Both the position numbers and the translations under genes were made by a program. This document shows positions 51,078 through 61,170 of a stretch of DNA of 64,000 nt, in pieces. Numbering within the stretch: the stretch's first letter is position 1; the number at the start of each line of letters is the position of its first letter. Origin of the DNA: Picocystis sp. L7. Taxonomy: Eukaryota; Chlorophyta; Picocystophyceae; Picocystales; Picocystaceae. The notes under the pieces are model-generated. The model was not told the origin of the DNA. It worked only from the letters and a program-made list of their open reading frames with translations, and did not search any database. The stretch spans positions 639,501-703,500 of the forward strand of contig QXJR01000010.1 in assembly GCA_020975725.1 (NCBI GenBank), given 5' to 3'.

Positions 51078-52925
51078 ATGTGGCCCACCATGTCTGCTTG
51101 GAGTTGCGCCTTGGCCGTGGCGGTCATTGCTGCGTTTGCCAATGCAGCAGGGACAGGTGGTGGACCTCTCTTCGTGCCACTGCTGGGAGTGCTCCTGAAA
51201 ATCGACACCAGAGATGCAGCTGCACTCTCTCAAAGCCTGGTGTTCTTTGGATCGATCACCTCCACCATCATGCATGCAAACCGCAAACATCCCTTGCTCG
51301 CAGACAGGCCTTGTTTGGATGCAGGATTGGTCCTGGCCCTGCAGCCCATGTTCATGGCCGGTGTGGGCTATGGGGTGGTGGTGAACACCACGGCACCAAA
51401 CGAATTGGTGTGTACGAGCCTCATGCTGGTGCTGACCATGGTGGCGGCCATGACCATGAGAAAAGGGTTGAGCATGTGGCGGAAAGAAGGGAGGGAAGGA
51501 CGCACGGTACAATACAGCACCTACTTCAGCTCAGTCTCGGGGCTGTTTGCCGAAGAGAATAGGATCATGCAAGCAGATGCAGGAGTCACCGACCCCGAGG
51601 CAAGGATAGGCCTTCCAAGCTCACCCCGAATGGAAACGCCTCTATTGAAAAAAGACCGGAACGGAGATGAAAGCACTCCACCGGCACCAACCGAATCAGA
51701 ACGTTGCGTCCTGGAAGAAGCCCATGCTTCTCCCGTGGCAAGCAACGAACCGCTCACCCCTGGAGGGGTGGAGACGAAATCGATCAACATGGACCGTCAG
51801 CGATCTTTCCTCTGCGGATGCGGCTTGATCGCAGCAGCGAGCTGGGCCTGTTTCCTGCTCATCGCGATTGTGCGGGCTGCTTGGAAGCATGATTGCGGGG
51901 CACTCTATTGGGGTTCTCTTGTGCTTGAACTACCTGTTGCCCTGGTATGGGAGAAGGTCGCTTTGTGGTGGGTGCACAGTCCTTCCGGGACGGGGCTGAC
52001 ACTTCTCAACGAATTCCTAGAGCCAAACCATTTGTTGAGTGGGGACCCTGGCGGTTCCAGCAGCATTTCTCGCAGATCGACACCTTCGGTAATTCAAGTC
52101 TACTCTGCAGCCGACCTCGCTAGCATCGACGACTCGATGTCGCGTGGAAACGTTCAAAGTGGAACCGAGACACTCCCGAAGCACGCAAGCACTTCGGAAG
52201 AAAGCGTAGATCGCTTGGTGAGAGTGAGATTGCAACACGATCCAGATGCAGATGCAGATGCGGGTGAAGTATGGACCGGCATATCTGTCCTGCCACCGAG
52301 AAACAAGGAAAATCTCGGGCTTCTTCCCGAGCACACCAGCATGCATCCCCCAGTCGAACCCCACGCAATGCTCCTTGACGAAGAGCGGCAGAGGCTTTCC
52401 CGCCCGAGTGAACTAGCTTCAGCAGAGACAGCGCGAGGCGACCCCGTCCCCGCACCAATCTCCGACCCGGAACCGTCCGTTGTGCAAGGGAAGAAACAGA
52501 AGGAACTGGGCTGGTTGCCAATATGGGCATTGGCTGGCGGTGTCGCTGCAGGGGCATTGGGCTTTGGTGGAAGCGTCGTACTAGGCCCGCTGCTCCTGTC
52601 TTTGAATGTCCACCCTCAGGTGACCGCCGCCGTGTGCTCGGCCATTGTTTTCTGCTCGTCCTCCCTGGCCGCCTTGCAGTACTGGCTGGCTGAACGAATT
52701 GCACCGTTGGAGGCGGTCGGATATGGGTTGGCAGCGATGGGAGGTTCGACGCTGGGAGTCCTTTGGATCAGCGCTGCTATCCGTCGGACCGGGCGGGCAT
52801 CCATCACCGTCTTGTTGCTGAGTGCACTGATCGGTTCGAGTGCGCTCGTGGTGTTGATTTTCAAATTCATGCCAGCGGTGGAGAGGGGCGACATGCGCTT
52901 TCATCCGCTGTGCGGGGCGACCTGA
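51078..52925 (+). CDS. TauE/SafE-family (TSUP) membrane anion transporter
   Basis: About 615 residues from ATG 51078; the frame is open upstream to 50325, so the protein may be longer. The first half begins with a membrane segment and AGTGGGPLFVPLLGVLLKI; the second half repeats the signature as AGALGFGGSVVLGPLLLSL. Together about 8-10 hydrophobic segments. The family exports or exchanges sulfite, sulfoacetate and other organosulfur or C2 anions. Odd point: the two halves are split by a hydrophilic loop of roughly 165 residues after one set of helices, and a further long loop of about 170 residues (52000-52500) rich in Ser, Asp and Pro. Membrane location unknown; stop is TGA. Confidence 0.85.
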   Translation: MWPTMSAWSCALAVAVIAAFANAAGTGGGPLFVPLLGVLLKIDTRDAAALSQSLVFFGSITSTIMHANRKHPLLADRPCLDAGLVLALQPMFMAGVGYGVVVNTTAPNELVCTSLMLVLTMVAAMTMRKGLSMWRKEGREGRTVQYSTYFSSVSGLFAEENRIMQADAGVTDPEARIGLPSSPRMETPLLKKDRNGDESTPPAPTESERCVLEEAHASPVASNEPLTPGGVETKSINMDRQRSFLCGCGLIAAASWACFLLIAIVRAAWKHDCGALYWGSLVLELPVALVWEKVALWWVHSPSGTGLTLLNEFLEPNHLLSGDPGGSSSISRRSTPSVIQVYSAADLASIDDSMSRGNVQSGTETLPKHASTSEESVDRLVRVRLQHDPDADADAGEVWTGISVLPPRNKENLGLLPEHTSMHPPVEPHAMLLDEERQRLSRPSELASAETARGDPVPAPISDPEPSVVQGKKQKELGWLPIWALAGGVAAGALGFGGSVVLGPLLLSLNVHPQVTAAVCSAIVFCSSSLAALQYWLAERIAPLEAVGYGLAAMGGSTLGVLWISAAIRRTGRASITVLLLSALIGSSALVVLIFKFMPAVERGDMRFHPLCGAT

Positions 52926-53109
52926 GGTCCCATCGGACCCTTTGGCGCGATGAGCGCGCACGCTTCCTACTGCATCAGCGCATGGGCTTGGGCGCGGGGC
53001 GACGATGTTTTCCTGCAAGAGGAGGACGGTCGGTCGTCTCTGCGCAGGTTACGGGTGCGCTGGCGGGTAGAGTGATCCGTTCTTCCCCGTCGACCTTGTT
53101 CGCACCTCT

Positions 53110-54054
53110 TCATTTGAGCAAACGCAGTGCTTTTTCCAGGTTTTCCTTGGCCGTGGCCACGTCGTTGAACTGCAGTGCGCTGACGGCGTTCCTGGCGTGT
53201 TTGGTGGCTTCCAGCACTTGTTTGGGCGGCAGGTTGGTTTCGTAGCTGTCTCCGCTGTTTTTATTGTTTTTTTCTTCCTTGGGGTTCCGTTTCATCTTCT
53301 CCTGTTTTTTCGGTTGGTGCTTCTCTTGTTGTTCTTCCTTGTCTTGTTGGTCCAGCTTGGCGAAGGCCCGTTCCAGCTCTTCTTCTTCTTCTGGGGACGT
53401 GGGCGCTACCTCTTCCGCTTCTCCTTGTGTTTCGGATGCGTTTGGATCTCCTTCCTCGACGGTGGTCTTGGTCTGTCTTTCTCTCTTGCGTTTGGCGCTT
53501 TGCATCAGCTGTGCGGCTTTCCAGTTGGCGTAGTTCTCGATCTCTTCCTTCTTGTCTTCTTCCATCCCTTTGGATCCATCTTCTCCTTCGGGACAGGCCC
53601 GGCTCGCGTCCAGGAACGTCGCTGCTGCGTACATTTTCTTCGCCAGTTCCGCTTCGTACCGTCCGTCTCCTTCCCTTTCCATTCCGTCCATCTCCCAGGC
53701 ACGCACCGCGCCGTCTGCGCTGGCGAAGATCTGCATGGCGAATCCTTCCACGCGTGCACGATCCTTCCTTCGATCCCTCCTGACCTCCATTCCTTCCTCT
53801 TCCTCTCCTTCGCCATCGCCTCGTGTTGTTGTTGTTTGTTGTTGTGTTTGTTCCAATCGCAGCAGCAAGGACGTGACCTTGTCTTCGTGTCGACGATCGA
53901 GCTGGGAAGCCTGCAGGGCGTGTTCTGCGGCGCGCATGAGGCAGTAACGGGCCAACCAGGGATGCACGTGCGCCACCTCCTCGCCGCGCCTGCAGAGGCG
54001 GTCGTGGGCGCGCAAATGACGCCGACAACGCGACACATCCTCCGCCGACGCCAT
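53110..54054 (-). CDS. VTA1: VTA1/LIP5-like ESCRT-III/Vps4 regulator
   Basis: 314 residues, ATG 54054, stop TGA. The N-terminal VTA1 domain (tandem MIT-like) is visible in HPWLARYCLMRAAEHALQAS and VEGFAMQIFASADGAVRAWE, then KKMYAAATFLDASRAC and ANWKAAQLMQ. A charged Glu/Lys-rich linker follows. The C-terminal dimerisation/Vps4-binding helices are ATKHARNAVSALQFNDVATA and ENLEKALRLL. The protein stimulates Vps4 ATPase during ESCRT-III disassembly at endosomes and membranes. It is convergent with the TauE-like gene (184 bp between stops) and divergent from the TUTase gene (280 bp). Confidence 0.88.
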   Translation of the reverse strand: MASAEDVSRCRRHLRAHDRLCRRGEEVAHVHPWLARYCLMRAAEHALQASQLDRRHEDKVTSLLLRLEQTQQQTTTTRGDGEGEEEEGMEVRRDRRKDRARVEGFAMQIFASADGAVRAWEMDGMEREGDGRYEAELAKKMYAAATFLDASRACPEGEDGSKGMEEDKKEEIENYANWKAAQLMQSAKRKRERQTKTTVEEGDPNASETQGEAEEVAPTSPEEEEELERAFAKLDQQDKEEQQEKHQPKKQEKMKRNPKEEKNNKNSGDSYETNLPPKQVLEATKHARNAVSALQFNDVATAKENLEKALRLLK

Positions 54055-54334
54055 CCCAACTGCACCACCAACCTCACCACTTCACAACCTCACAACCCAG
54101 CTTCACCACCCAACCACCCAGCTTCACAACCACCCAGCTTCACAACTTCACAACCCCCGAGGTTCCCCCCCCCTGTCTGTCTGTCTGTCTCTCTCTGTGT
54201 GTGTGTGTGTGGGTCCGGTGTGGTGGTGATGGTGGGACACGTGGTGGGTGGTGTCGCGTCTTCCCCACCACCACCACCACCGCCACCGCCGAGGAGGACA
54301 CCACGGGGATCGGGGCGTAGGTCCATACCCTGCC
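54055..54334. promoter_or_regulatory. Divergent intergenic region with simple repeats
   Basis: 280 bp between oppositely transcribed VTA1 and TUTase genes, presumably a shared promoter. It carries degenerate acttcacaacccagc-type repeats (54070-54150), a CTGT/GT microsatellite (about 54172-54211) and CACGTG at 54238. Confidence 0.5.
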
Positions 54335-56305
54335 ATGCCCTCCACGCCCCAGGCCATGGCGTCGGATGCCGTGCTGTGGGGGGTGCTGGAGAGGACCCGG
54401 GTGAGCCCACACGTGGAACGGCGGAGAAGGAACGTCCTGGAACGGTTGCAAAGGGCGGTGGAACGATGGATCCGAAACGAAGGACAGCTCGCCCACAAGG
54501 TCGTCCGTTCCGAAGATCAGGGATCCCAACACGTGCAAGAAGGAACGTGCCAGGAAGGGAAACAGGGAGACGGGAGGGAAAGGGAGGCGCCGTCGGACGT
54601 CCAAGTGGTGGCCTTTGGATCCACCACCATGGGACTCAGTAATCCACACAGCGACATGGACGTCTCCGTGGTGATGCCCCACTGCTGTCCAGAAGACAGA
54701 GGAAAAGTGCTCCAACGGATCGACAAGGTCATGAGATCCATGTGCAGGGGCACGAGGACAAACGTGAGGCTCATCAAGAACGCCAGGGTCCCGGTGCTGC
54801 GCTACCTGGATGCGGTGCACAAGGTGCAGTGCGACGTCACCGTCAACGCGGGAGGGTCCGCATACAAGTCCGAGGCGATCGGACTGCTCCTTGGCCACGA
54901 CGAGAGAGCGGTGGGGCTGGCGAAGCTGGTCAAGATGTGGGCCAAATCCCAAGGAATCAACGATCCTTCCGGAGGGACCTTCAACTCCTACTCCCTCGTC
55001 CTGCTGGTCATCGTCTTCCTGCAGTGCCAACGGCCCGCCGTGCTACCTCCCCTGAAGGAGGTACTCTTCAGCCCGAACGTTCCTGCCCGCTTGTCGAAGA
55101 AAGACAGGAAGAGAACGGAACCTTGTGGGAACCCGGTCACCTGGTCCATCCTCCTGCAAAACCTCCGAGTCCACGGAACGGACTGGAAGTCACGGAGCGA
55201 TGCTCGGAAGAATCAGAAGCCGCTGAGCGAGCTCTTGGAAGATTTCTACGTCTTTCAAGACGAAAACCTCGCGCAATGTCGTCCTCACATGAGGGCCTGT
55301 GCTTACCATGGACGGGTCACGGGGACGTTGCTGAGCCGTGGAGGACCGTTCCTCGATGTGGTGGATCCCTTTGACGAGGAGGAGAACTGCGCCAGGACTG
55401 TGCGGAGGCTCGGATGCCTCGGGAGGATCAAGAAGTCGTTCAGACTCGCCGCGTCGAAGGTTAGGGAAGGCCGTGGAAATGCTCACCTGTGGCTGTGCCC
55501 GGGAGACGAATGGTTCGCTGCAGAATGCCTGCACGGCATGGCCGAGATGAGGCTGGATGAGGTGATGAACGAAGGACCCGACGGCAATCCCGCGCAGGAT
55601 TGGGAAATCGACCATGCGATGCGGCAAAAGGCTGTCCCTCAACCACCCCACCAACCAGCCAAGCCCAAGCAATCCAAGTCAGGGAACAAACCAGGCCAGG
55701 AACCCGGAGTGCGTTCCGCAGCAGAGAAGCCCAAGCAATCCAAGTCAGGGAACAAACCAGGCCAGGAACTTGGAGTGCGTTCCGCAGCAGAGAAGCCCAA
55801 GCGCAAGGACTCGCCGGTCAAGTCTGGGCCGACGATCCCTGCCCCACCCCATCCCAAAGAAGGCTCTGCAGTACAATCCGCTCCGAATTCAGAACTGTAT
55901 CGATGTCCTTTTTGCCCGTTCTCTTGCGAGGCTACCGACTTGAAAGCAAAAAAGAGCCACAAGAAAGACGTGCAGCACGTGGCAAACCGGGTGCTCCAGT
56001 TGTACAGTGACTGTATAGTGCGTCGGGGAAAAAGCCTTGCCTGCAAAGGTTGCTCGAAAGCACAGTGCAGCATGAAATCCAAGGAGAATATCGTGGCGTT
56101 TGAAAAGCACGTGAGGCTGCTGCAGTCTTCAAAAGGGAAGACACTAAAGGGTTGGAAGAGAAAGTGTTCTGTCCCGCACATTGAAGAGGTGGAAGGATGC
56201 ACGGCATACATTTGTATGAAATGTGCGGTAACGATAAACACGAGCAACGTTTGTGGCATTCTAGCACTGCTGGAACACGCAGGACCACACGAACAATTCA
56301 AATGA
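54335..56305 (+). CDS. TUTase/non-canonical poly(A) polymerase with C-terminal Cys/His region
   Basis: 656 residues from ATG 54335 (the frame opens at 54248 with a His-rich stretch that I discount). The nucleotidyltransferase core has VVAFGSTTMG and DMDVSVV (two metal-binding Asp) and a third Asp in VQCDVTVN. The central region GTFNSYSLVLLVIVFLQ and the PAP-associated motif VDPFDEEENCARTVRR are typical of terminal uridylyl/adenylyl transferases. Residues near 445-490 hold a 22-residue tandem repeat. The C-terminus has CPFCPFSC...H and two further CxxC pairs, probably zinc-binding. Expected role is untemplated addition of U or A to RNA 3' ends. It has a tandem paralogue downstream. Stop is TGA. 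Confidence 0.88.
   Translation: MPSTPQAMASDAVLWGVLERTRVSPHVERRRRNVLERLQRAVERWIRNEGQLAHKVVRSEDQGSQHVQEGTCQEGKQGDGREREAPSDVQVVAFGSTTMGLSNPHSDMDVSVVMPHCCPEDRGKVLQRIDKVMRSMCRGTRTNVRLIKNARVPVLRYLDAVHKVQCDVTVNAGGSAYKSEAIGLLLGHDERAVGLAKLVKMWAKSQGINDPSGGTFNSYSLVLLVIVFLQCQRPAVLPPLKEVLFSPNVPARLSKKDRKRTEPCGNPVTWSILLQNLRVHGTDWKSRSDARKNQKPLSELLEDFYVFQDENLAQCRPHMRACAYHGRVTGTLLSRGGPFLDVVDPFDEEENCARTVRRLGCLGRIKKSFRLAASKVREGRGNAHLWLCPGDEWFAAECLHGMAEMRLDEVMNEGPDGNPAQDWEIDHAMRQKAVPQPPHQPAKPKQSKSGNKPGQEPGVRSAAEKPKQSKSGNKPGQELGVRSAAEKPKRKDSPVKSGPTIPAPPHPKEGSAVQSAPNSELYRCPFCPFSCEATDLKAKKSHKKDVQHVANRVLQLYSDCIVRRGKSLACKGCSKAQCSMKSKENIVAFEKHVRLLQSSKGKTLKGWKRKCSVPHIEEVEGCTAYICMKCAVTINTSNVCGILALLEHAGPHEQFK
55661..55792 (+). 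repeat. In-frame 66-bp tandem duplication
   Basis: Two 66-bp units encoding KPKQSKSGNKPGQE-x-GVRSAAE differ by one residue (Pro/Leu), with a third partial unit starting at 55793. It lies in the basic linker between the TUTase core and the Cys/His region. Confidence 0.9.
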
Positions 56306-57622
56306 ACATTGCAGCTTCCGTGGGTGTGCTTTCTATCCCGCAGAGGATGGTGGTGCGAGAGGACGTTGAACCTGCACTTTGATGCCGCTTGGATGTTCCT
56401 TGGAACAAACTTGCGCATCAAAACCACCGGTGCATGATCCAGCGCCCTGTGGCTTCGTGTGCTTGACGTATCTAGCCGCATCGTCTTACACAGTTGTTGT
56501 TGCTCGCTAGAATTGCCGATGTGCAATACTGACGCCTGGAACCTCCAGGTCACCGAGCTAGCTGCCGTGTCAGGACTTTGCCCTTCTTCAGCGTTTGGTG
56601 CAGCTGCAGAATGCTTGGCACAACGACTGGATGGGTTGTGAAATAGCGACCTGTGGACGAAGAAGGGGAGGGGGTCGCATGTCTTCCAAGCTCCACCTTG
56701 GCAGTTGCTTGGCGACGTTGTTTCCTGGTCATAGGTTGGCTGCAGGCAGGGACTTTTGCCCTCGGGGCACTTATTCCTTTCATGCTCGATGCACATGATT
56801 GGTTTGCGGTGTGCCGGTCTTGCCAACTTGCTTGTACCGTACGTCGTTTCTCTTGTCCGTTCCTTCAGAAACAGGAGATGGGCCGATTGACCTGAATGCA
56901 CTTGAATCTGGATGCAGCGTGTGGCTTGGGTTGATCTTCCACAGCCTCCTGCGGCAAGGATTGCACTGTGCAGCAGCTGGTATCTTCTGAGCATTGCGCA
57001 GATTGGAACTTCACGGGATCCTTCCCGAAGCACCTTTTTTTAGATGTATTGGAGATGGCCAGTCCTTCGACGCACCAAAGGCCATTCTTCTCGCTTTCAA
57101 GGACTTTTGTTTCCCAAAACGGCTCCGGAGAAAGGTCCTGCGCCCCGTCCACCCACGCAGGAGGTCCGTTTCCTCCATCCATCCATCCATCCCATATCAT
57201 GCTCGTCCCGTCCCTTTCTTGGTGTGCTGTGTTGGGTGGACCCAGGCGTGTCCATGTATCTGGATCCAACCTGTGCAGCCGTGGCCATCCCATGGCTGTC
57301 TCCTTCCCTGTGGTTGTGTTCAGGGTTGGACCTCCACGCTCCATCTTCCTTCCAGGATCCACCACGGATTCTTCCATGCCTGGTGGATGGTGGTGCAGTG
57401 CTGTGAAAGTGCTCACATGGATACCTCCATCCAAGTGTTGGCCCCTTCATCCCCCGAGTGGTGATGTGGGAGAAGGATCGGGTCGGATCCACCCTTTCCA
57501 TCGGGGAAGCGGATCCCTTCTGGGATGGAAATAGAAGGGAAGGACCAGGCCTTTCCATTCCCATGGGATCCCCTTCCTCTCGGGTTTCGACCGTCCCGAC
57601 GTGTCGGAAGGGAACCGCGGCT
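56306..57622. other. Intergenic between TUTase paralogues
   Basis: No supported gene. Open frames near 56970-57530 on both strands lack recognisable content. Contains a short CCAT repeat at about 57176-57190. Confidence 0.5.
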
Positions 57623-58879
57623 ATGGCGTTCTCCCAGCCGAAACGCGCGAGCAGACGTCGCGACGGGAAGGAAAGGAACAAGGCACGAGCGCGTACGAAC
57701 GTGGCCGTCCCGGACGGGAAGCTGTGGGAGGTGGCGATGGACGTGTCCGACACGGTGGACGTGCAACGGAGGAGGAAGAAGAGCCAGAAGACGGTCCAAC
57801 AAGTGGTCCACACCTGGGCAGCCAGGTACAGTGCACTGGCCTTGCATACGGAGCTGGCCATCCGAGACATGAGCTTGTACGAAGCGTCCGTCCAAGAAAG
57901 GATGGTGGAACGGCGCACCCGACGAAGGATCAAACGGACAAGCATCCCAACCCGCGTGGAACTGGCTGCCTTTGGTTCCACCTTGATGGGAGTGGCTGCA
58001 CCAAGCAGTGACCTTGACCTGGTCATCCTGGCTCCGCGTTGCTTTGAAAAAGACAAGACCAAAGTGCTCTGGGCACTGAGGCGTCACATCGCAAAGACCG
58101 ACATCGTGAAGACCACCAAGGTGCTCGTGGTACCTTCCAAAAAAGTGCCCTTCATGAGGTTCACTGACCAAAAGACGCAGATACGTTGCGACGTGGTCAT
58201 CGGCACACGCGGCACTGTCTTCAAGTCCAGGGCGCTTCGGATGCTGCTCGGGTACGATCGAAGGGCCAAAGTGCTCGTGAAGCTCGTGAAACAATGGGCG
58301 AAAAACAAACGCATCGATTCACCCAAATCTGGTACCTTGAACTCGTACTCGTTGGTCCTGCTGGTTGTGGTCTACCTGCAAAGCGTGTATCCAAGGGTGC
58401 TCCCTGCCCTCGAAGAGGTGATGCTCGACGGAATCGAACGGGATTCGATTATCTTCTGGAGAGCGAGGTGTCACGCCGTTGGTCTGCCCGAAACGGCACA
58501 GGAGAACCTCTTGACATCCTTGCGGTCCAACTCGCAGCGGTGGAAAGCTCGAAAGAAGGCTTGCAAGAATGAAGATTCCCTGGGAACGCTCTTCGAAGGC
58601 TTCTTCGGGTTTTGCATCAAGAGCATGGACGTAGAAGGCGGCACGCCTGCCTTTAACGCTTTTACGGGCAAGGCGCATGCGTGCAATCGCCATCAGAAGG
58701 CTGCTTTGGTGCAGATTACGGATCCCTTTGACGAGGGAGAGAACTGCGCGCGTGCAGTAAGACATCGGTTACCCTTCGAACGAATGAAGGAGGCTTTCCT
58801 GGGCACGGCCGCAGATCTCGGCAGAATCCACACGCCAGGGAAACGGTGGGAATATCTTGCAAGCATTTCCAGCCCGTGA
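57623..58879 (+). CDS. TUTase/non-canonical poly(A) polymerase, second paralogue
   Basis: 418 residues from ATG 57623 (the frame is open to 57458, but the added residues look random). Catalytic motifs: AAFGSTLMG, SDLDLVIL with two Asp, and IRCDVVIG with the third. GTLNSYSLVLLVVVYLQ and TDPFDEGENCARAVR match the paralogue at 54335-56305 closely. It lacks that protein's C-terminal Cys/His region and linker repeat. The basic N-terminus (KRASRRRDGKERNKARAR) could aid RNA binding or nuclear entry. Predicted to add nucleotides to RNA 3' ends; U or A preference cannot be read. Stop is TGA. Confidence 0.87.
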   Translation: MAFSQPKRASRRRDGKERNKARARTNVAVPDGKLWEVAMDVSDTVDVQRRRKKSQKTVQQVVHTWAARYSALALHTELAIRDMSLYEASVQERMVERRTRRRIKRTSIPTRVELAAFGSTLMGVAAPSSDLDLVILAPRCFEKDKTKVLWALRRHIAKTDIVKTTKVLVVPSKKVPFMRFTDQKTQIRCDVVIGTRGTVFKSRALRMLLGYDRRAKVLVKLVKQWAKNKRIDSPKSGTLNSYSLVLLVVVYLQSVYPRVLPALEEVMLDGIERDSIIFWRARCHAVGLPETAQENLLTSLRSNSQRWKARKKACKNEDSLGTLFEGFFGFCIKSMDVEGGTPAFNAFTGKAHACNRHQKAALVQITDPFDEGENCARAVRHRLPFERMKEAFLGTAADLGRIHTPGKRWEYLASISSP

Positions 58880-59544
58880 TTGTCCATCGAATTCAGTCCG
58901 TGGCCGATGCCTCCAACATTCCGATTCGTACGACTCCAGGACTCGTTTGGATCGGAGGATTTCTCTAGCGCTGCAGAGGCTTGCACGTGGCGACGGCAAG
59001 ACCCATGCTCCTCTCAATGTACAAAAGCAGAATTTAGAGCCGCAGGGGTTCCTCTGCCCACGCAGGGGCAAGCCCATTTTACATCGTTGGTCAAGTTTCA
59101 TCGCTCGTATCCTGCATTGGAGTGCGACAGGACGGGTCGGGCCCCTTTGCCTTTGCGCGCGCTTTGTCCGCTGGCCTGTCAAGGAGGGGGGCTACCCTGC
59201 CAACACGGGTCCTCCTTTGGCAGCCTCGTGGTGCTAGCGTTCAGCTGCTGGACGATGACAACGCCGATGACGGCACGGGTGTTTCTTCGAGCTGCATAGG
59301 CGACGTTTGTGCGTTGGCATGCACTCCCTGCCCATGAACCTTGGCTCTGTTCTCGACCTCTCCCTCTTGAACTCCCACCCACATCCTCCTCCCTGGCGTC
59401 CTTTGGTTTGTCCTTTGCCATCCATCTCCTCCCCTCCTGGATCCGATGGGCATGGCCCAGAGTCTGGGACGGTGAGGGAGAAGCAGGGACGAGTGGTTGG
59501 GATCGAATCGACTGGATTCGAACACGCTTGGCGCCATCTGCGGC
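58880..59544. other. Intergenic; nothing recognised
   Basis: GC-rich spacer with overlapping open frames on both strands, none with recognisable content. Confidence 0.5.
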
Positions 59545-61026
59545 ATGCAAGATCCATCCGACACGCCATCGACAGCAGGAAGGAGAGGATGCGAGGATGG
59601 GAAGAGGCAGAGGAGCGATGCACCACGCGATGGCGACAGTTTGTTGCCAGACCGCCGAAACACGGATAGAACCGCACTGGTCGGTGGCGGGACGTGGACA
59701 TCACCCAGGAACACGCGCACGTTGGACACAAACGAACTGCTGGAGGGAGCTTTCGCGAAAACGACGTCTGGAGAGGGTCCGGATTGGCTTGCCGAGTTCG
59801 AAGGGTACGTGCGAGCGCTGTACAAGCCGCACTCGAATGGTTCTGAACGCAAGGAAGCCATCACAACCCTCAAGTACATGACGCAGATGCAACCACTCGA
59901 GCCCGCGGATTTGATGGATCGCTTGCTGCTTCAAAAGGATCTGGACGAATTGCCGCTCCGGCATCCTCACTGGTTTGGTGTCCTGCACCAACACAAATTG
60001 AAGGTGCCTTGCTCCATCTTGCTGAGCTGCAAGGAGAAAGGCGGCCACCTGCGGACGTTCGTCTCTTTTGAGGCCCCCGGAGGATTGACGGAAGGCACGA
60101 TCCGACGCACCGGGATCAAGCCCAGCACAACGAGGATCATACCCACCACTGAGTTCTTGCTCGCATTGGTGGAAAGCCTGGTGGACCAGCAGATCGGCCT
60201 GAAGGACGTGTACGACTTCACAAGAAGCCTGGTGTGGGTGCCCAATCGCATAGTTGTGTGCGCGCTCCACCGCTTTTGCCATTGGAAGAAGCTCAAAACT
60301 AATGTGCAACCATCCGCACAGCCACCGTCCATCCAACAGGACCGCAAATCGTCGAAAGAGGTAGCCCCGACAGTCTTCAAGCCAGTGCTGCAAAGACCCT
60401 GTCCGATAGAAACAGTCCAGGCTGCAGACTCACAGCCCTGCCGCATAGGCCTTGATCCGTTGGGGCGAGTGACCCCCAGTGCCTTTAAGCCAGTGGTGCA
60501 AAGACCTCGTCCATCAAAAATAGTCGATGCTGCGAACTTCCATCCCATGTGGCTGGGCTCCGAACCATGGAAAGGGGTTGCCATGGAAAAAGCAACTTCC
60601 TCCGAGCCAGATGCTGGACCGGCAAGGGTGATGACACGCAAAAGCTCACCGTCAGGAGAACAAGACTCCGAACCCTCGACAGCAGTCGAGGATGTTGCCT
60701 CACAATCAACAGGGGGGGATGTCAAAAGGTCGGAAGACGTGCTGGCTGAAGAACCACAGACAATTGACGAGAGCGTTCAGCTTTGGGAGTTGATACATCT
60801 GATACGTAGGAAGAATATCTCGGTCCATACGATCAAAAAGCTTCTCATAAACATGAAGGAAGAAGGTGTTTGTGCAGCGGAGAGCGATTGCCCGCGTGCC
60901 ATTCATCAAGAACAGGAGAAGAAGAGAGCCAAGACAAACCGTTGCGGAAAGGAGGGGGCAGTTGCAGCCACAACCATGTGGAAGGAGGTGGACGTCAAAA
61001 CGCTGCTTGACCCACGAAACAAGTAG
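59545..61026 (+). CDS. Unknown-family protein, intact paralogue of 24568-25573
   Basis: 493 residues from ATG 59545 to TAG 61024. I do not recognise the family. The conserved core (about residues 75-270) contains KDLDELPLRHPHWFG, SFEAPGGLTEGTIRRTGI and LLALVESLVDQQIGLKDVYD, shared with the frameshifted minus-strand copy. Then come two imperfect 36-residue repeats (VAPTVFKPVLQRP and VTPSAFKPVVQRP) and a low-complexity Ser/Glu stretch. The C-terminal helix (LWELIHLIRRKNISVHTIKK) and Lys-rich end follow. No signal peptide or membrane segment, so probably cytosolic or nuclear. The frame stays open for 47 codons after the TAG. The neighbouring TUTases hint at RNA biology only weakly. Confidence 0.7.
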   Translation: MQDPSDTPSTAGRRGCEDGKRQRSDAPRDGDSLLPDRRNTDRTALVGGGTWTSPRNTRTLDTNELLEGAFAKTTSGEGPDWLAEFEGYVRALYKPHSNGSERKEAITTLKYMTQMQPLEPADLMDRLLLQKDLDELPLRHPHWFGVLHQHKLKVPCSILLSCKEKGGHLRTFVSFEAPGGLTEGTIRRTGIKPSTTRIIPTTEFLLALVESLVDQQIGLKDVYDFTRSLVWVPNRIVVCALHRFCHWKKLKTNVQPSAQPPSIQQDRKSSKEVAPTVFKPVLQRPCPIETVQAADSQPCRIGLDPLGRVTPSAFKPVVQRPRPSKIVDAANFHPMWLGSEPWKGVAMEKATSSEPDAGPARVMTRKSSPSGEQDSEPSTAVEDVASQSTGGDVKRSEDVLAEEPQTIDESVQLWELIHLIRRKNISVHTIKKLLINMKEEGVCAAESDCPRAIHQEQEKKRAKTNRCGKEGAVAATTMWKEVDVKTLLDPRNK

Positions 61027-61170
61027 CTTCTGTCCCACAACCTTAGAACGGCCTTTTTTCAAAGCAAAGATGCGGAAGAGCTTTTGAAGCATGCTAGAGA
61101 TCCTTGGACAATCAAGAAAAGGGCCAAAGATAGGTTGCTACCCAACAATGTCAGCGTGAAAGATTGGTAA

